DNA from: Nocardia inohanensis NBRC 100128
Lineage (GTDB): Bacteria; Actinomycetota; Actinomycetes; Mycobacteriales; Mycobacteriaceae
Direction of reading: 5' to 3'
DNA: 64,000 nt
NCBI RefSeq assembly: GCF_001612945.1
Contig: NZ_BDBK01000002.1
Coordinates: 682,001 to 746,000, forward strand
Below are positions 17,754-27,205 of the stretch, piece after piece. The first letter of the stretch is position 1, and each line of letters opens with the position of its first letter. Made by a program: the position numbers and the translations under genes. The notes under the pieces were generated by a model. It made no database searches. It worked only from the letters and a program-made list of their open reading frames with translations, and was not told where the DNA came from.

Positions 17754-18887
17754 TCAGCCTTCGGTGTCGGCGAAACCCACTGCCCGCGGCCAGGACTCGA
17801 CCCGGTGCAGCTCGGGTACGGGGGCGTCGGCCACCTCCAGATCGTGCAGCTTGCGGGCGGTGACCATCACACGTGTTTCCACCGAGGCGACGGTGTGGTT
17901 GAAGGCGTCCACGGCCTTGCCGAGCTGCGCGCCGAGCCGATCCAGATGACGGCCGGTGGTGCCGAGCCGGTTGTAGAGCTCCCGGCCGAGTTGCTGCACC
18001 AGCGCCAGATCCGCCGAGATGGCCTCCTGCCGCCAGCCCAGCGCGACCGTGCGCAGCAGCGCCATCAGCGTGGTCGGGGTGGCGAGCACGACATTGCGGC
18101 CGAAGGCGTACTCGAGCAGGCCGGAGTCGGTGGTGAGGGCGGCATCGAGGAAGGGGTCGCCGGGCACGAACAGGATCACGAACTCCGGGCTCGGATCGAA
18201 GGCGGCCCAGTACTCCTTGGCGGCCAATTGCTCCACGTGATTGCGCAGGTGTTTGGCGTGCCGGGCCAGATGCGCTTCGCGTTCGCGCGGGTCCTCGGTG
18301 GCGGCGGCGTCCAGGTAGGCGGCGCACGGCACCTTGGCGTCGACCACGATGTGCCGCCCGCCGGCCAGCTTCACCACCATGTCGGGCCGCACCACGGTGT
18401 CGCCGCGCCGGGTGACCTGGGTGTCGAAATCGCAGTGCTTGGCCATGCCCGCCAGCTCCACCACCCGCTCCAGCTGGATCTCACCCCAGCGCCCGCGCAC
18501 CTGCGGGGCCCGCAATGCCGCCACCAATTGCCCCGTCTGCGTGGACAACTGGTGCGAGGTGCGCTGCATGCCCGCAACCTGTTCGCGCAGACCGGAATAC
18601 GCGTTGATCCGATTGTGCTCGACTTCCTGGATCTGCCGATTCAGCGTGCCGACCGCTTCGCGCAACGGCTCCACCAGATTTCCGATGGCATACGACTGCC
18701 GCCGCGCCGCGTCTTCGCTCGCCGCGCCGAGTGACTGCCGCAATAACCGCTCGTTGTCGTGCATAGCCGCCAGCCTGGCTTCGGCCACCGCCGCGCGCTG
18801 ACCCGCGCGCGCGGAATGCCCCAGCCAGCCGAGCCCGAGCCCGGCGGCGAATACCAGCAACAGTGCAAACAGCATCGGTGCGGTCAT
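17754..18887 (-). CDS. rmuC: DNA recombination protein RmuC
   Basis: The 377-residue protein has an N-terminal membrane anchor (MLFALLLVFAAGLGLGWLG) and a coiled-coil to about residue 120. The RmuC nuclease-like core follows: GRWGEIQLERVVELAGM, RPDMVVKLAGGRHIVVDAKVP, FVPGDPFLDAAL and NVVLATPTTLMALLRTVALGW. The E-D-x-K pattern (VVDAK) fits a PD-(D/E)XK-type fold. RmuC limits DNA inversions in E. coli. It diverges from the sbcDC operon. Confidence 0.93.
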   Translation of the reverse strand: MTAPMLFALLLVFAAGLGLGWLGHSARAGQRAAVAEARLAAMHDNERLLRQSLGAASEDAARRQSYAIGNLVEPLREAVGTLNRQIQEVEHNRINAYSGLREQVAGMQRTSHQLSTQTGQLVAALRAPQVRGRWGEIQLERVVELAGMAKHCDFDTQVTRRGDTVVRPDMVVKLAGGRHIVVDAKVPCAAYLDAAATEDPREREAHLARHAKHLRNHVEQLAAKEYWAAFDPSPEFVILFVPGDPFLDAALTTDSGLLEYAFGRNVVLATPTTLMALLRTVALGWRQEAISADLALVQQLGRELYNRLGTTGRHLDRLGAQLGKAVDAFNHTVASVETRVMVTARKLHDLEVADAPVPELHRVESWPRAVGFADTEG

Positions 18888-19064
18888 GAGTGCAGATCAT
18901 GGCGCATTCCACCGACAGATTTGTGAATCTGGCAACCGCTCGGCATCTTTGGTCCGAATTGTGTGGTGCGCCGCAGCGATCCGGGAGCAATACACCGGCG
19001 TGTTTCCGACAGACCGTGTGGGTAGTGCGAAACCTGTCGGAGGGATCGCCTACGGTCTCGGGTC

Positions 19065-20669
19065 ATGCGGATCCTGCACACCTCCGACTGGCATATCGGT
19101 CGCACCTTTCACGGTGTCGATCTGCTGGCCGACCAGGAGTGTTCGCTGCGCGCCATCGCCGAGCTGGTGGCGGCGGAGCGGGTGGATGTGGTGGTGCTGC
19201 CGGGGGATGTGTACGACCGGTCGATTCCGGGCGCGGACGCGATCGCGGTGTGCAATAGGGGGTTCGAGGCGATCCGGGCGGCCGGGGCAACCATCGTCGC
19301 CACCTCCGGCAACCATGATTCGCCGACCCGGCTCGGGGCGCTGGGAAGTTTCGCGGCGGCGGGCGGGCTGCATCTGCGCTGCACTATCGCGGAGGTGGCG
19401 CGGCCCGTAATGCTGGCTGACGGGCACGGTGAGATCGCTTTCTACGGGATCCCATATCTGGAGCCGGATATCACGCGTGCGGAACTGGGTGTGCCGCAGG
19501 CGCGTTCGCACGCCGAGATCCTGGACGCGGCCATGAGCCGGATCCGCGCCGACCTGTCCGCGCGCCCCGGAGCCCGCTCGGTGGTCCTCGCGCACGCCTT
19601 CGTGGTGGGCGGTGAGGCCACCGGTTCGGAGCGCTCCATCTCCGTCGGCGGCGTCGAGACGGTCCCCATGTCGGCCTTCGACGGTATCGACTACGTGGCG
19701 CTCGGGCACCTGCATTCCCCGCAGACCCTCTCGGAGTCGGTCCGCTATTCCGGTTCCCCCCTGCCCTATTCGTTCGGCGAGCGTTCCCACCGCAAGGCGG
19801 TATGGATAGTCGATCTCGACGCCGCCGGCCTCGCCACGGTCGAACGCCGCGACCTCCCCGTGGTACGCGGCCTCAGCCAGCTCACCGGCACCCTCGAAAA
19901 TCTCCTCACCGCCCCCGAGCACGCCGCCGCCGAAAACGACTACGTCTCGGCCACTCTCATCGACCAGGCACGCCCCGTGGACGCTCTCCGCCGCCTCCGC
20001 GACCGCTTCCCGCACGCCGTACACGTGGAATGGATGCGCCCCGACGGCAATCCGGAACTCCGCTACCGCGAACGCGTCCACGGCCGCCGCGACACCGAGG
20101 TAGCCCACAGCTTCCTCACCGACGTCCGCGGCGAGCCCACCCCCGCCGAGATGACCTGGGTCGAACGCGCCCTCGCCGCCGCCGTCCGCGAAAAGGACGG
20201 CCTCACCCGATCTTCCGCCACCCGGTCCACCGCGGCCGCCGAGAGCGAAGCTGCCCCGCAGTCGCGATCCGCGGTCGGTGGTGGAACCGGCCGTGCTCCG
20301 GAACGCACCGCCGCTGGATTCCCGGGGGCGGCGACAATCCGCGGCCATTCGCCCGAGAGATCCTCCGAGGCGGCGACAACCCATGGCGATTCGTCCGAGA
20401 GATCCTCTGGGGCGGCGACGTCCCGCCGGAATTCGTCCGCGCAGGAGCAGTCCGCCGAGTTCGGGCGGGCCGCAACGGGTGTGAGCGCGGAGTCGCAGGG
20501 CCTCTCTTCCTCCGGTTCGGTGCGCGCTACTTCCGAGACCGTGGGTGACTCGGGCGGATTGTTCGATGTGGCCGGTGCGGGTGAGCTATCCGAAGGGTCG
20601 GATGGGGAAGTGGCCGGGTTGTTCGACTTTCCCGAATCCGGTGGGGCCGCGAGTGGGATGACCGCGTGA
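19065..20669 (+). CDS. sbcD: Nuclease SbcCD subunit D with a long repeat-bearing tail
   Basis: The first ~390 residues are a normal Mre11-type SbcD phosphoesterase: HTSDWHIGRTFHG, LPGDVYDRS, ATSGNHDSPTR, VLAHAFVVGGE and ALGHLHSPQ supply the metal ligands, followed by the capping domain. With SbcC it opens hairpins and trims blocked DNA ends. Total length is 534 against the usual ~400. The extra ~145 residues are Ser/Ala/Gly-rich and contain three 14-residue tandem repeats. The ATG start is MRILHTSDWHIG. Confidence 0.95.
   Translation: MRILHTSDWHIGRTFHGVDLLADQECSLRAIAELVAAERVDVVVLPGDVYDRSIPGADAIAVCNRGFEAIRAAGATIVATSGNHDSPTRLGALGSFAAAGGLHLRCTIAEVARPVMLADGHGEIAFYGIPYLEPDITRAELGVPQARSHAEILDAAMSRIRADLSARPGARSVVLAHAFVVGGEATGSERSISVGGVETVPMSAFDGIDYVALGHLHSPQTLSESVRYSGSPLPYSFGERSHRKAVWIVDLDAAGLATVERRDLPVVRGLSQLTGTLENLLTAPEHAAAENDYVSATLIDQARPVDALRRLRDRFPHAVHVEWMRPDGNPELRYRERVHGRRDTEVAHSFLTDVRGEPTPAEMTWVERALAAAVREKDGLTRSSATRSTAAAESEAAPQSRSAVGGGTGRAPERTAAGFPGAATIRGHSPERSSEAATTHGDSSERSSGAATSRRNSSAQEQSAEFGRAATGVSAESQGLSSSGSVRATSETVGDSGGLFDVAGAGELSEGSDGEVAGLFDFPESGGAASGMTA
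20328..20453 (+). repeat. Three 42-bp tandem repeats inside sbcD
   Basis: Units start at 20328, 20370 and 20412, each with GCGGCGAC, and encode 14-residue blocks (AATIRGHSPERSSE, AATTHGDSSERSSG and a diverged third copy). The period of 42 bp keeps the frame. Copy number may vary between strains. Confidence 0.85.
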
Positions 20670-20763
20670 GCGGTGGCGGTGGCCGGCGGTCGGCGTGTCC
20701 GGTGGGCGCGTGGAGGCGGCGGGTTGTTGGATGGTGTGTGGCGGAACGGGAAGGGGGCGGCGG

Positions 20764-23700
20764 GTGCGCCTGCATCGTTTGGAGTTGACCGCTTTCGGCC
20801 CGTTCGCGGAGCCGACCGTGGTGGATTTCGATGAGCTGGGGGCCGACGGGCTGTTTCTGCTGCACGGGCAGACCGGGGCGGGTAAGACGACGGTGCTCGA
20901 TGCGATCGCGTTCGCGTTGTACGGGAGTGTGCCGGGGGCGCGCGGGGAGAGTAAGCGGCTGCACTCCGATCATGCCGATGAGCAGACGCCGCCGCGGGTG
21001 ATTCTGGAGGCCACGATCGGCGGTCGCCGGTTGCGGTTGAATCGCACCCCGGAATTCCAGCGGCCGAGCAAGCGCGCCAAATCCGGGTGGGTGAAGGAGA
21101 ACGCTTCCGCCACTTTGGAATGGCTGGACGGGCGCGGGCAGAACCTGTCCCGGATCCCCGATATCGGCGACGAGGTGCTGCGCCTGCTCGGCATGAGCGC
21201 CGACCAGTTCTTCCAGGTGGTGCTGCTGCCGCAGGGCGATTTCGCGCGCTTCCTGCGCGCCGACAACGAGGAACGCGAGAAGCTCCTCGAAAAGCTCTTC
21301 GACACCGAACGTTTCGCCACCGCCGAGCAGTGGCTCATCGACAAGCGCCGCGCGGCCGCCGCCGATCTCGACACCCGCAAACAGAGCATCGACCGCCTCA
21401 TCGCCCAGGTTGGTGTGGCCGCCGGCCTGCCCGCCACCGAAACCGCGGGCCCCCTCGAATCCGTCGACTGGTCGCAGCGCCTGCTCGCTACCGCCCGCAC
21501 CGCCCAGGACGAGACGGCTCTCGAACTCGCCCGGCGCCAACAACATTCGACGGCCGTGCGCGCCGAGGCCGAAGCCCAGCGCGCCCTGCACGAACGCCAC
21601 CGCCGCCTCACCGCTGCCCGCGCCCAACTCGACACCTACACCGCCACCGCCGACCACCGCGCCGCCCGCCAACTCGAACTCGACCGCGCCCGCCGCGCCG
21701 AACCCGTAGCCTCCGCCCTCGCCGAAGCCCGTGCCGCCGCCACCACCCTGCGCCGCCGCGAAACCGAGGCCACCCGCGCCGCCGAACAACTCGCCGACCG
21801 CCTGCTCCAGCCCCCGACCGCCGAACTTCCCGGAACAGACCGGGCCGCGAAAGATCTCGCCGCAATCGAACTCGCCGGAACCGACCTGGCGGAAGACCTC
21901 ACCTACCTCGAAGCGCCGGCCGCTTTCACCGACACCGCGAGCGGGTGGGACCCCGACGGAACGTCCGGGGGCGGAGCTATCGGCGGCCAGGGGAGTTCGC
22001 CGGGCGGTGGGCGCGGGCTGGAAGCCGCCGTGCAGCGGTGGAGTGCGCATATCGGGGCCTTGGACGAGGTGCGGGCCGATGCGGAATCGGCGACTCGGCT
22101 GACACGCGAGCTGGCGCAGTTGCGTAGCGCGCAGGAGGACATTGCCGCCCGGGCGGCGAAGTTGGCTCGTCGGCAGGAGGAGTTGCCGGGAGCTGTTGCG
22201 GGGGTGGAGGTTCGGTTGCGTGGGGCCGCGGATGCGGCGGCGGGACTGGCCGGGTTGGAGGCCGAGGTCGAGCGGTTGAAGGTGGCCGCGCGGGCGGCGG
22301 TGGAATCGGAGCAGCGGCAGGGGGAGCTGGACCAGGCCAAGAGTGCGTTCGAGGCGGCTCGGTCGGCGCATCTGGATGCACGGGAGCGGACCCAGGAGTT
22401 GCGGGAGCAGCGCCTGGCGGGGATGGCGGCCGAGCTGGCGGGCGTGCTGGTCGACGGGGAGCCGTGCACGGTGTGCGGGTCAGGGGAGCATCCGAACCCG
22501 GCCCGGGCGACCGAGCACGCCGTTTCGAAGGAAGCCGAGGAGGCCGCGCAGGCAGCGGAGCGAGCCGCGGAGGTCAAGCGGGAGCGGGCCGGGCAGTTGG
22601 TGGTGGAGCTGGAGCGGGCCATCGAGGTGCTCACCGAGCGCGGCGGCGGCGTCGACAAGGCGGAATTGGCTGCGGCGCTGGCTGATTCGAGTGCGCGCTA
22701 CCACGAAGCCAAGCGGATGGCGGCCCTCGTCTCGGAGCTCACCGCGGAACTGAATCGACTGCGGGCCGACGAGACGAAATTGCAGGCGGAGCTGCGCGAC
22801 TGCGAAAGCCAGGGCAGCGCGACCCTGGAACGGGTGCTGACGACCGATCGCCGCCTGGCCGAACTCACCGAACGCCTGCGCGCCGCGGCCGGTTCGGACG
22901 GCACGGTGGATCGCCGCCGCGCACGCCTGGAGGCCCTGGTCGCCGACGCTACCGCCGTACGCCAGGCGCGTATCGAGGCGTCGAGCGCCCGGGAGCAGGT
23001 GGCCGCGCTGGCGGTGCGCGTCGAAAAGCTCTCGTACGAGGCGGGCTTGGTGGAATCCGCGCCGCCGGTCATGGGCGAGACCGGGCCCGACTACAGCGCG
23101 CTGGCCGTGTACGGCCGCGCCGTGGACGCGGCATCCCGGACCGAACGTCAGCAGTCCGATATCGAAGCCGAACTGCTGGCGGCCGAGAACGCCCGCGCCC
23201 ACGCGGAGGCCGTCCTCGCGGAACCCGAACTCCGGGCCGCCGCCGATGCGGTCCCGGGCGATCTCGGACAACTGGAAGCCGCTGTCGCACAGGCGGAATC
23301 GGCCTTGAACGCGGCCGTCGCCGCCAATGCCGAAGCCATCCGCCGCGTCGAACAACTGGAAGACCTCTGCTCCCAGCTGTGGGCCGCCGTCGACCGCATC
23401 GCCCCCATCCAGCGTGCGTACGACGAGCTCGCCACCCTCGCCGATGTGGTGGCGGGCCGCGGCGAGAACAACCGCCGCATGTCCCTGCGCTCCTATGTGC
23501 TGGCCGCCCGCCTGGAAGAGGTAGCGCTCGCCGGTTCCGTCCGCCTGCGCCGAATGTCCGGCGGCCGTTACGAATTCGTCCACACCGACGCCGCCGGCCC
23601 GCGCGGCCGCCGCGGCGGCCTCGGCCTCGATATCCGCGACGACTACACCGGCGCCATCCGCCCCGCCAAAACCCTTTCCGGCGGTGAGACTTTCATGGCC

Positions 23701-23967
23701 TCGCTGGCCATGGCCCTCGGCCTGGCCGACGTGGTGGCCGCCGAATCCGGTGGCCTGGTCCTCGACACCCTCTTCATCGACGAGGGCTTCGGCAGCCTCG
23801 ACGCCGACACCCTCGACGCCGTCATGGGCGTCCTGGACGAACTCCGCTCCGGCGGCCGGGTGGTCGGCGTCGTCAGCCATGTGGACGAAATGCGCCAGCG
23901 CATCCCCAGCCGCCTGCACGTCATTCGCGGCCGCACCGGCTCCCGTCTCGAAACCACTGTCGCCTAG
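20764..23967 (+). CDS. sbcC: Nuclease SbcCD subunit C (SMC-like ATPase)
   Basis: The 1067-residue Rad50-type ATPase has Walker A GQTGAGKTTVLDAIAFALYG near residue 40. Long coiled-coil arms flank the zinc-hook motif PCTVCGSGEHP (CxxC) near the middle. The C-terminal half has the ABC signature TLSGGETFMASLAMALG and Walker B LDTLFIDEGFGSLD. GTG 20764 (VRLHRLELTAFGPFAEP) follows a purine-rich site and matches the family N-terminus; ATG 20731 is an alternative. It forms an operon with sbcD, 94 bases upstream. Confidence 0.96.
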   Translation: MRLHRLELTAFGPFAEPTVVDFDELGADGLFLLHGQTGAGKTTVLDAIAFALYGSVPGARGESKRLHSDHADEQTPPRVILEATIGGRRLRLNRTPEFQRPSKRAKSGWVKENASATLEWLDGRGQNLSRIPDIGDEVLRLLGMSADQFFQVVLLPQGDFARFLRADNEEREKLLEKLFDTERFATAEQWLIDKRRAAAADLDTRKQSIDRLIAQVGVAAGLPATETAGPLESVDWSQRLLATARTAQDETALELARRQQHSTAVRAEAEAQRALHERHRRLTAARAQLDTYTATADHRAARQLELDRARRAEPVASALAEARAAATTLRRRETEATRAAEQLADRLLQPPTAELPGTDRAAKDLAAIELAGTDLAEDLTYLEAPAAFTDTASGWDPDGTSGGGAIGGQGSSPGGGRGLEAAVQRWSAHIGALDEVRADAESATRLTRELAQLRSAQEDIAARAAKLARRQEELPGAVAGVEVRLRGAADAAAGLAGLEAEVERLKVAARAAVESEQRQGELDQAKSAFEAARSAHLDARERTQELREQRLAGMAAELAGVLVDGEPCTVCGSGEHPNPARATEHAVSKEAEEAAQAAERAAEVKRERAGQLVVELERAIEVLTERGGGVDKAELAAALADSSARYHEAKRMAALVSELTAELNRLRADETKLQAELRDCESQGSATLERVLTTDRRLAELTERLRAAAGSDGTVDRRRARLEALVADATAVRQARIEASSAREQVAALAVRVEKLSYEAGLVESAPPVMGETGPDYSALAVYGRAVDAASRTERQQSDIEAELLAAENARAHAEAVLAEPELRAAADAVPGDLGQLEAAVAQAESALNAAVAANAEAIRRVEQLEDLCSQLWAAVDRIAPIQRAYDELATLADVVAGRGENNRRMSLRSYVLAARLEEVALAGSVRLRRMSGGRYEFVHTDAAGPRGRRGGLGLDIRDDYTGAIRPAKTLSGGETFMASLAMALGLADVVAAESGGLVLDTLFIDEGFGSLDADTLDAVMGVLDELRSGGRVVGVVSHVDEMRQRIPSRLHVIRGRTGSRLETTVA

Positions 23968-24089
23968 CGCGATCCGGCACCTGAGAGCTCCCTTTGGCCT
24001 TCACAAGATTTTTATAAGAAGATCACAGGGGGCGGGGCATACCGTCCTTGACAACAGCAAGACGAGATCGAAACCCTCAAGGACAAGCA

Positions 24090-24446
24090 ATGCGGAAAGT
24101 CATCACCGGCGTACTCACCACCGCGGCCACCGCCGCGATCTCCATCGGCGCCGTGGTCGCGGCTGCGCCCGCGCACGCCGAGACCTACCCGGGCGCGTGC
24201 CTGGTCGTGCAGAACTACTCGGGCCGGACCGTCGAGGTCACCCTGGAGTACCCAGCCCGCAAGGGTGTCTGGACCTTCGAACCGGACGAGGTCTCGGTGC
24301 TCACCAACCACGACAAGGTCGTGACCACGCCGGGGGGCTACTGGAAGACGCACACCAATGTGGACGTCGCCGACAGCTGGAACTACGAGTGGGACCGCAA
24401 CAACAGCAAGGGCTGCAACGGTTCCTGGGTGCTGACCCTCAACTAA
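24090..24446 (+). CDS. Secreted hypothetical protein
   Basis: The 118-residue protein has a clear Sec signal peptide ending APAHA-ETYPG (cleavage about residue 29). The mature ~90-residue domain has two cysteines (GACLVV and KGCNGSW) that could form one disulfide, and many aromatic residues (EYPARKGVWTFEP, SWNYEWDRNN). ATG 24090 has AAGGA at good spacing; the upstream open frame is discarded. No family is recognised. Confidence 0.75.
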   Translation: MRKVITGVLTTAATAAISIGAVVAAAPAHAETYPGACLVVQNYSGRTVEVTLEYPARKGVWTFEPDEVSVLTNHDKVVTTPGGYWKTHTNVDVADSWNYEWDRNNSKGCNGSWVLTLN

Positions 24447-24449
24447 GGG

Positions 24450-24722
24450 TCAGCGGGGGGTGAAACGCAGTTCGGACCGGGCGCGCGCCTTGGCGGCCTC
24501 CACTTCACGATCCTTGGGGGGAGCGGTGGTGGTGAGGGAGTTCAGCAGCTTGGTGGTGGCCGCGGTTATCTCGGCCACCGCCAGGTCGAACGCCTCTTGA
24601 TTGGCGTGCGAGGGCTTGGTGGACCCGCTGATCTTGCGGACGTATTGGACGGCCGCGGCGTGTACCTCGTCGGGGGTGGCGGGGGGCTCGAAATTGTGCA
24701 GGGTTTTGATATTGCGGCACAT
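24450..24722 (-). CDS. DUF2277 domain protein
   Basis: The 90-residue protein begins with the family hallmark MCRNIKTLHNFEPPATPDEV. It continues QYVRKISGSTKPSHANQEAFDLAVAEIT and has a basic C-terminus. DUF2277 proteins are short, widespread in actinobacteria and of unknown function. Its stop is three bases from the convergent secreted-protein gene. Confidence 0.88.
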   Translation of the reverse strand: MCRNIKTLHNFEPPATPDEVHAAAVQYVRKISGSTKPSHANQEAFDLAVAEITAATTKLLNSLTTTAPPKDREVEAAKARARSELRFTPR

Positions 24723-24762
24723 GAATTCGAGGGTACGCGCGGCGGCTGACTAAAAAGACTGA

Positions 24763-25281
24763 TCAGTCGGCTTCGTGCTCGAGCAGCCACCGCTTGGCGG
24801 GCAATCCCCAGCGGAAGCCGCCCAGGGTGCCGTCGGTGCGCAGCACCCGATGGCAGGGGACGAACAGGGCGGCGGCATTGCGGGCACAGGCGTTCGCGGC
24901 GGCGCGGGTGGCGGCGGGGCGGCCCGCGAGGCCGGCGTACGCGGTATAGGTGACGGGGGCGCCCGCCGGGATCTTGCGCAGCACTTCCCAGGCGTGCACC
25001 AGGAAGGGCCCGGACACCTGCCGCACGGTGATGCCGTCGATGGCGGTCAGTTCACCGGAGTGGTAGTCGCGCACCGCTTTCGAGACCGCGCCGAGCGAAT
25101 CCCGTTGCCGCAGTACGGCCGGGCGCAGCGTCGGATGGATGAGACCGCGCAGGTGCTCGGTATCGGCGGTCCAGCCGGCGGCGAGCACCGCGCCGTCCGC
25201 GTCGACCAGCGCCGTGAACGGTCCGATGGGGGTGTCGGCGATGGCGAAATCTGCGGTGGGGGTGCGGGTTTCGAGGCTCAT
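24763..25281 (-). CDS. ogt: Methylated-DNA--protein-cysteine methyltransferase
   Basis: The 172-residue suicide repair protein transfers the methyl group from O6-methylguanine to its own cysteine. The active-site motif FVPCHRVLR and the helix-turn-helix AATRAAANACARN are present, with G-T-L-G-G-F-R-W following. Its ATG shares one base with the stop of the Ada-AlkA gene (TGATG), so the two are translationally coupled. The pair corresponds to the mycobacterial alkA-ogt adaptive-response operon. Confidence 0.96.
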   Translation of the reverse strand: MSLETRTPTADFAIADTPIGPFTALVDADGAVLAAGWTADTEHLRGLIHPTLRPAVLRQRDSLGAVSKAVRDYHSGELTAIDGITVRQVSGPFLVHAWEVLRKIPAGAPVTYTAYAGLAGRPAATRAAANACARNAAALFVPCHRVLRTDGTLGGFRWGLPAKRWLLEHEAD

Positions 25282-26882
25282 CAGGGGGTGGTTCTCGCTT
25301 TCCGGGCGCCGTTCGCGCCGTCGGGGGCGGGTGCGGGATTGGCCAGTGCGTGCTTCCACATGTGCATGGACAGATACGAGCGCCAGGGGGACCAGCGCGC
25401 CGTATCGGTGAGGTCGATGCCGAGCAGGGCGGCGCCGCGCCGCACGATCAGATCGGTGTGCAGCAGGATGTCGGGGTCCGCGAGCAGCCGCATGGTCACG
25501 TAGTCGGCGGTCCACGGTCCCACGCCGTCCAGGGCGAGCAGGTCGCGACGCAATTCCGCGGGGGTGCGGGCGGAGTGCAGCACCAGCTCGCCATCGGCCA
25601 GGGCCCGGGCCGCGCCGACGATCGCCTCGATCCGCCGGGAGGGCCCGGTCAGCACCTCGGCCCCGTGCTCGGCGATCGCGGCGGCGGTGGGGAACAGGTG
25701 CGGGATCGGGCCCGGAATGGATTCGCCGAGTTGCTGCACGAGGCGTGCGGTGTGGGTGTTGGCCGCCGCCACCGAGATCTGCTGTCCGATCATGGTGCGC
25801 AGCAGCAGTTCCGGACCGTCGAGGCTGCCGGGCACCCGGATGCCGGCGGGCAGCACCAGACCGTGCCCGGGTCGCGCGCCGGGCCGGACGAGGGCGGGGG
25901 TGAGTGGTTCCGGACCGGATGCGCCGTCGGCGGGATCGGCGATGCGCCCGGCCCGCGATACCGCTCCGCCCAGGCCCGCCGCCAGCGCCTCGTCGATGCC
26001 GACGGGGTCCGCGTCGAGATCCAGGAAATGCCGCAGCCGCGCCACGGTGGGCGCGAGATCGCGCATGTCCTGTAGCGCCAGCGAGGCGCGCACGTGCCCC
26101 GGCTGGACCGATAGCCGAATGGTGGTGTGCCCGTGCGGGGTTCGCAGACTGCGCGTGTACCGCCCGTCCTCGAAGGTCTCCAATCCGGGGACGGTGTGCG
26201 CGGCCAGGAACCATTCCAGCCACGATCGGTCGAGGGGCTCCCGGTAGGGAAGTCGCAGGGTCAGCAGCCCGTTGCCGGTCGGCAGCGTATCCCCGTTGCG
26301 CCGCCGCGATTCCTCCCGCAGGGTGGTCGGGCTGACCGCGAACACTTCCCGCACGGTGTCGTTGAACTGCCGGATACTGGCGAACCCCGCCGCGAAGGCG
26401 ATATCCGACATCGGTAGCCGGGTGGTCTGAATCAGCAATCGCGCGGTGTGCGCCCGGTGCGCCCGCGCCAGCGCCAACGGCCCCGCCCCGAGTTCACCGG
26501 TGAGCACCCGGGTGAGCTGCCGCTGGGAGTAGCCGAGCGCGTCGGCCAGCGCGGGCACCCCGCCGCGTTCGATGACCCCGTCGGCGATCAAGCGCATGGC
26601 CCGGGAGGCCAGATCGGCGCGGGTGTTCCAGAGTGGGGAGCCGGGGGCCGCGTCGGGCAGGCAGCGCCGGCAGGCCCGGAATCCGGACTGCTGGGCGGCC
26701 GCGGCCGTCGGCAGGAAGGCGACATTGGTCCGTTTGGGCGTGATGGCCGGACACGAAGGGCGGCAATAGATTCCGGTCGTGCGCACCGCGGTCACGAATT
26801 GCCCGTCGAACCGGGCATCCCGGGTTGCCACGGCGCGGTAGCAACGCTCGAAATCCAGATAGTTCGCACTCACGGATTCCAC
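25281..26882 (-). CDS. alkA: Ada-AlkA fusion: methyl-phosphotriester sensor regulator and 3-methyladenine glycosylase
   Basis: The 533-residue protein joins three parts. Residues ~1-85 are the Ada zinc domain with four Cys (GIYCRPSCPA and FRACRRC), which accepts methyl groups from DNA phosphotriesters. Residues ~90-190 are an AraC-type HTH (LADALGYSQRQLTRVL, DIAFAAGFASIRQFN). Residues ~210-515 are AlkA: the N-terminal cap, then HhH-GPD with LDGVGPWTADYVTMR and a putative catalytic Asp in LLHTDLIVRRG. It both senses alkylation and removes alkylated bases, and likely activates its own operon with ogt. Confidence 0.94.
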   Translation of the reverse strand: MESVSANYLDFERCYRAVATRDARFDGQFVTAVRTTGIYCRPSCPAITPKRTNVAFLPTAAAAQQSGFRACRRCLPDAAPGSPLWNTRADLASRAMRLIADGVIERGGVPALADALGYSQRQLTRVLTGELGAGPLALARAHRAHTARLLIQTTRLPMSDIAFAAGFASIRQFNDTVREVFAVSPTTLREESRRRNGDTLPTGNGLLTLRLPYREPLDRSWLEWFLAAHTVPGLETFEDGRYTRSLRTPHGHTTIRLSVQPGHVRASLALQDMRDLAPTVARLRHFLDLDADPVGIDEALAAGLGGAVSRAGRIADPADGASGPEPLTPALVRPGARPGHGLVLPAGIRVPGSLDGPELLLRTMIGQQISVAAANTHTARLVQQLGESIPGPIPHLFPTAAAIAEHGAEVLTGPSRRIEAIVGAARALADGELVLHSARTPAELRRDLLALDGVGPWTADYVTMRLLADPDILLHTDLIVRRGAALLGIDLTDTARWSPWRSYLSMHMWKHALANPAPAPDGANGARKARTTP

Positions 26883-26940
26883 AATGTCAGCCCGGCTGCA
26901 CCGGTGCTAGCGGAAAACAGCCATCACAAGCCGAAAACCC

Positions 26941-27180
26941 TCAACAGCAGCGATTGGCGGGATTCTTGGTGGCTGCCTCGTGCCGGTCACGCCAGTACTG
27001 GCGTTCGGAGGGGATCTCGCAGCCGGGGTGATGCAGCCGCTGATGCTGCACATAACGTTGATAGTCGTTGCCGCCCAGAATCGAGTTGAACCACCAGACA
27101 ACGGCTTTGAGCGCCCGGACAACGGCACGCCCCGCCGCCCGCGGTGAAGCTGCGGAGGGCGGGGCGGTCGTGTCACTCAT
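26941..27180 (-). CDS. YbdD/YjiX family small protein
   Basis: The 79-residue protein has the family core VWWFNSILGGNDYQRYVQHQRLHHPGCEIPSERQYWRDRHE. YbdD-type proteins are encoded directly after CstA/BtsT transporters and are needed for their function. Here the gene follows cstA by 25 bases on the same strand, which supports the pairing. It ends with a Cys-Cys (NPANRCC). Confidence 0.9.
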   Translation of the reverse strand: MSDTTAPPSAASPRAAGRAVVRALKAVVWWFNSILGGNDYQRYVQHQRLHHPGCEIPSERQYWRDRHEAATKNPANRCC

Positions 27181-27205
27181 GACTGTCAATCTACCGTCGC
27201 GGCGG

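Noticed and set aside
20527..22371. A 614-codon antisense frame over sbcC
   Set aside because: sbcC has Walker, hook and signature motifs; the antisense frame shows a low-complexity composition and no ribosome site.
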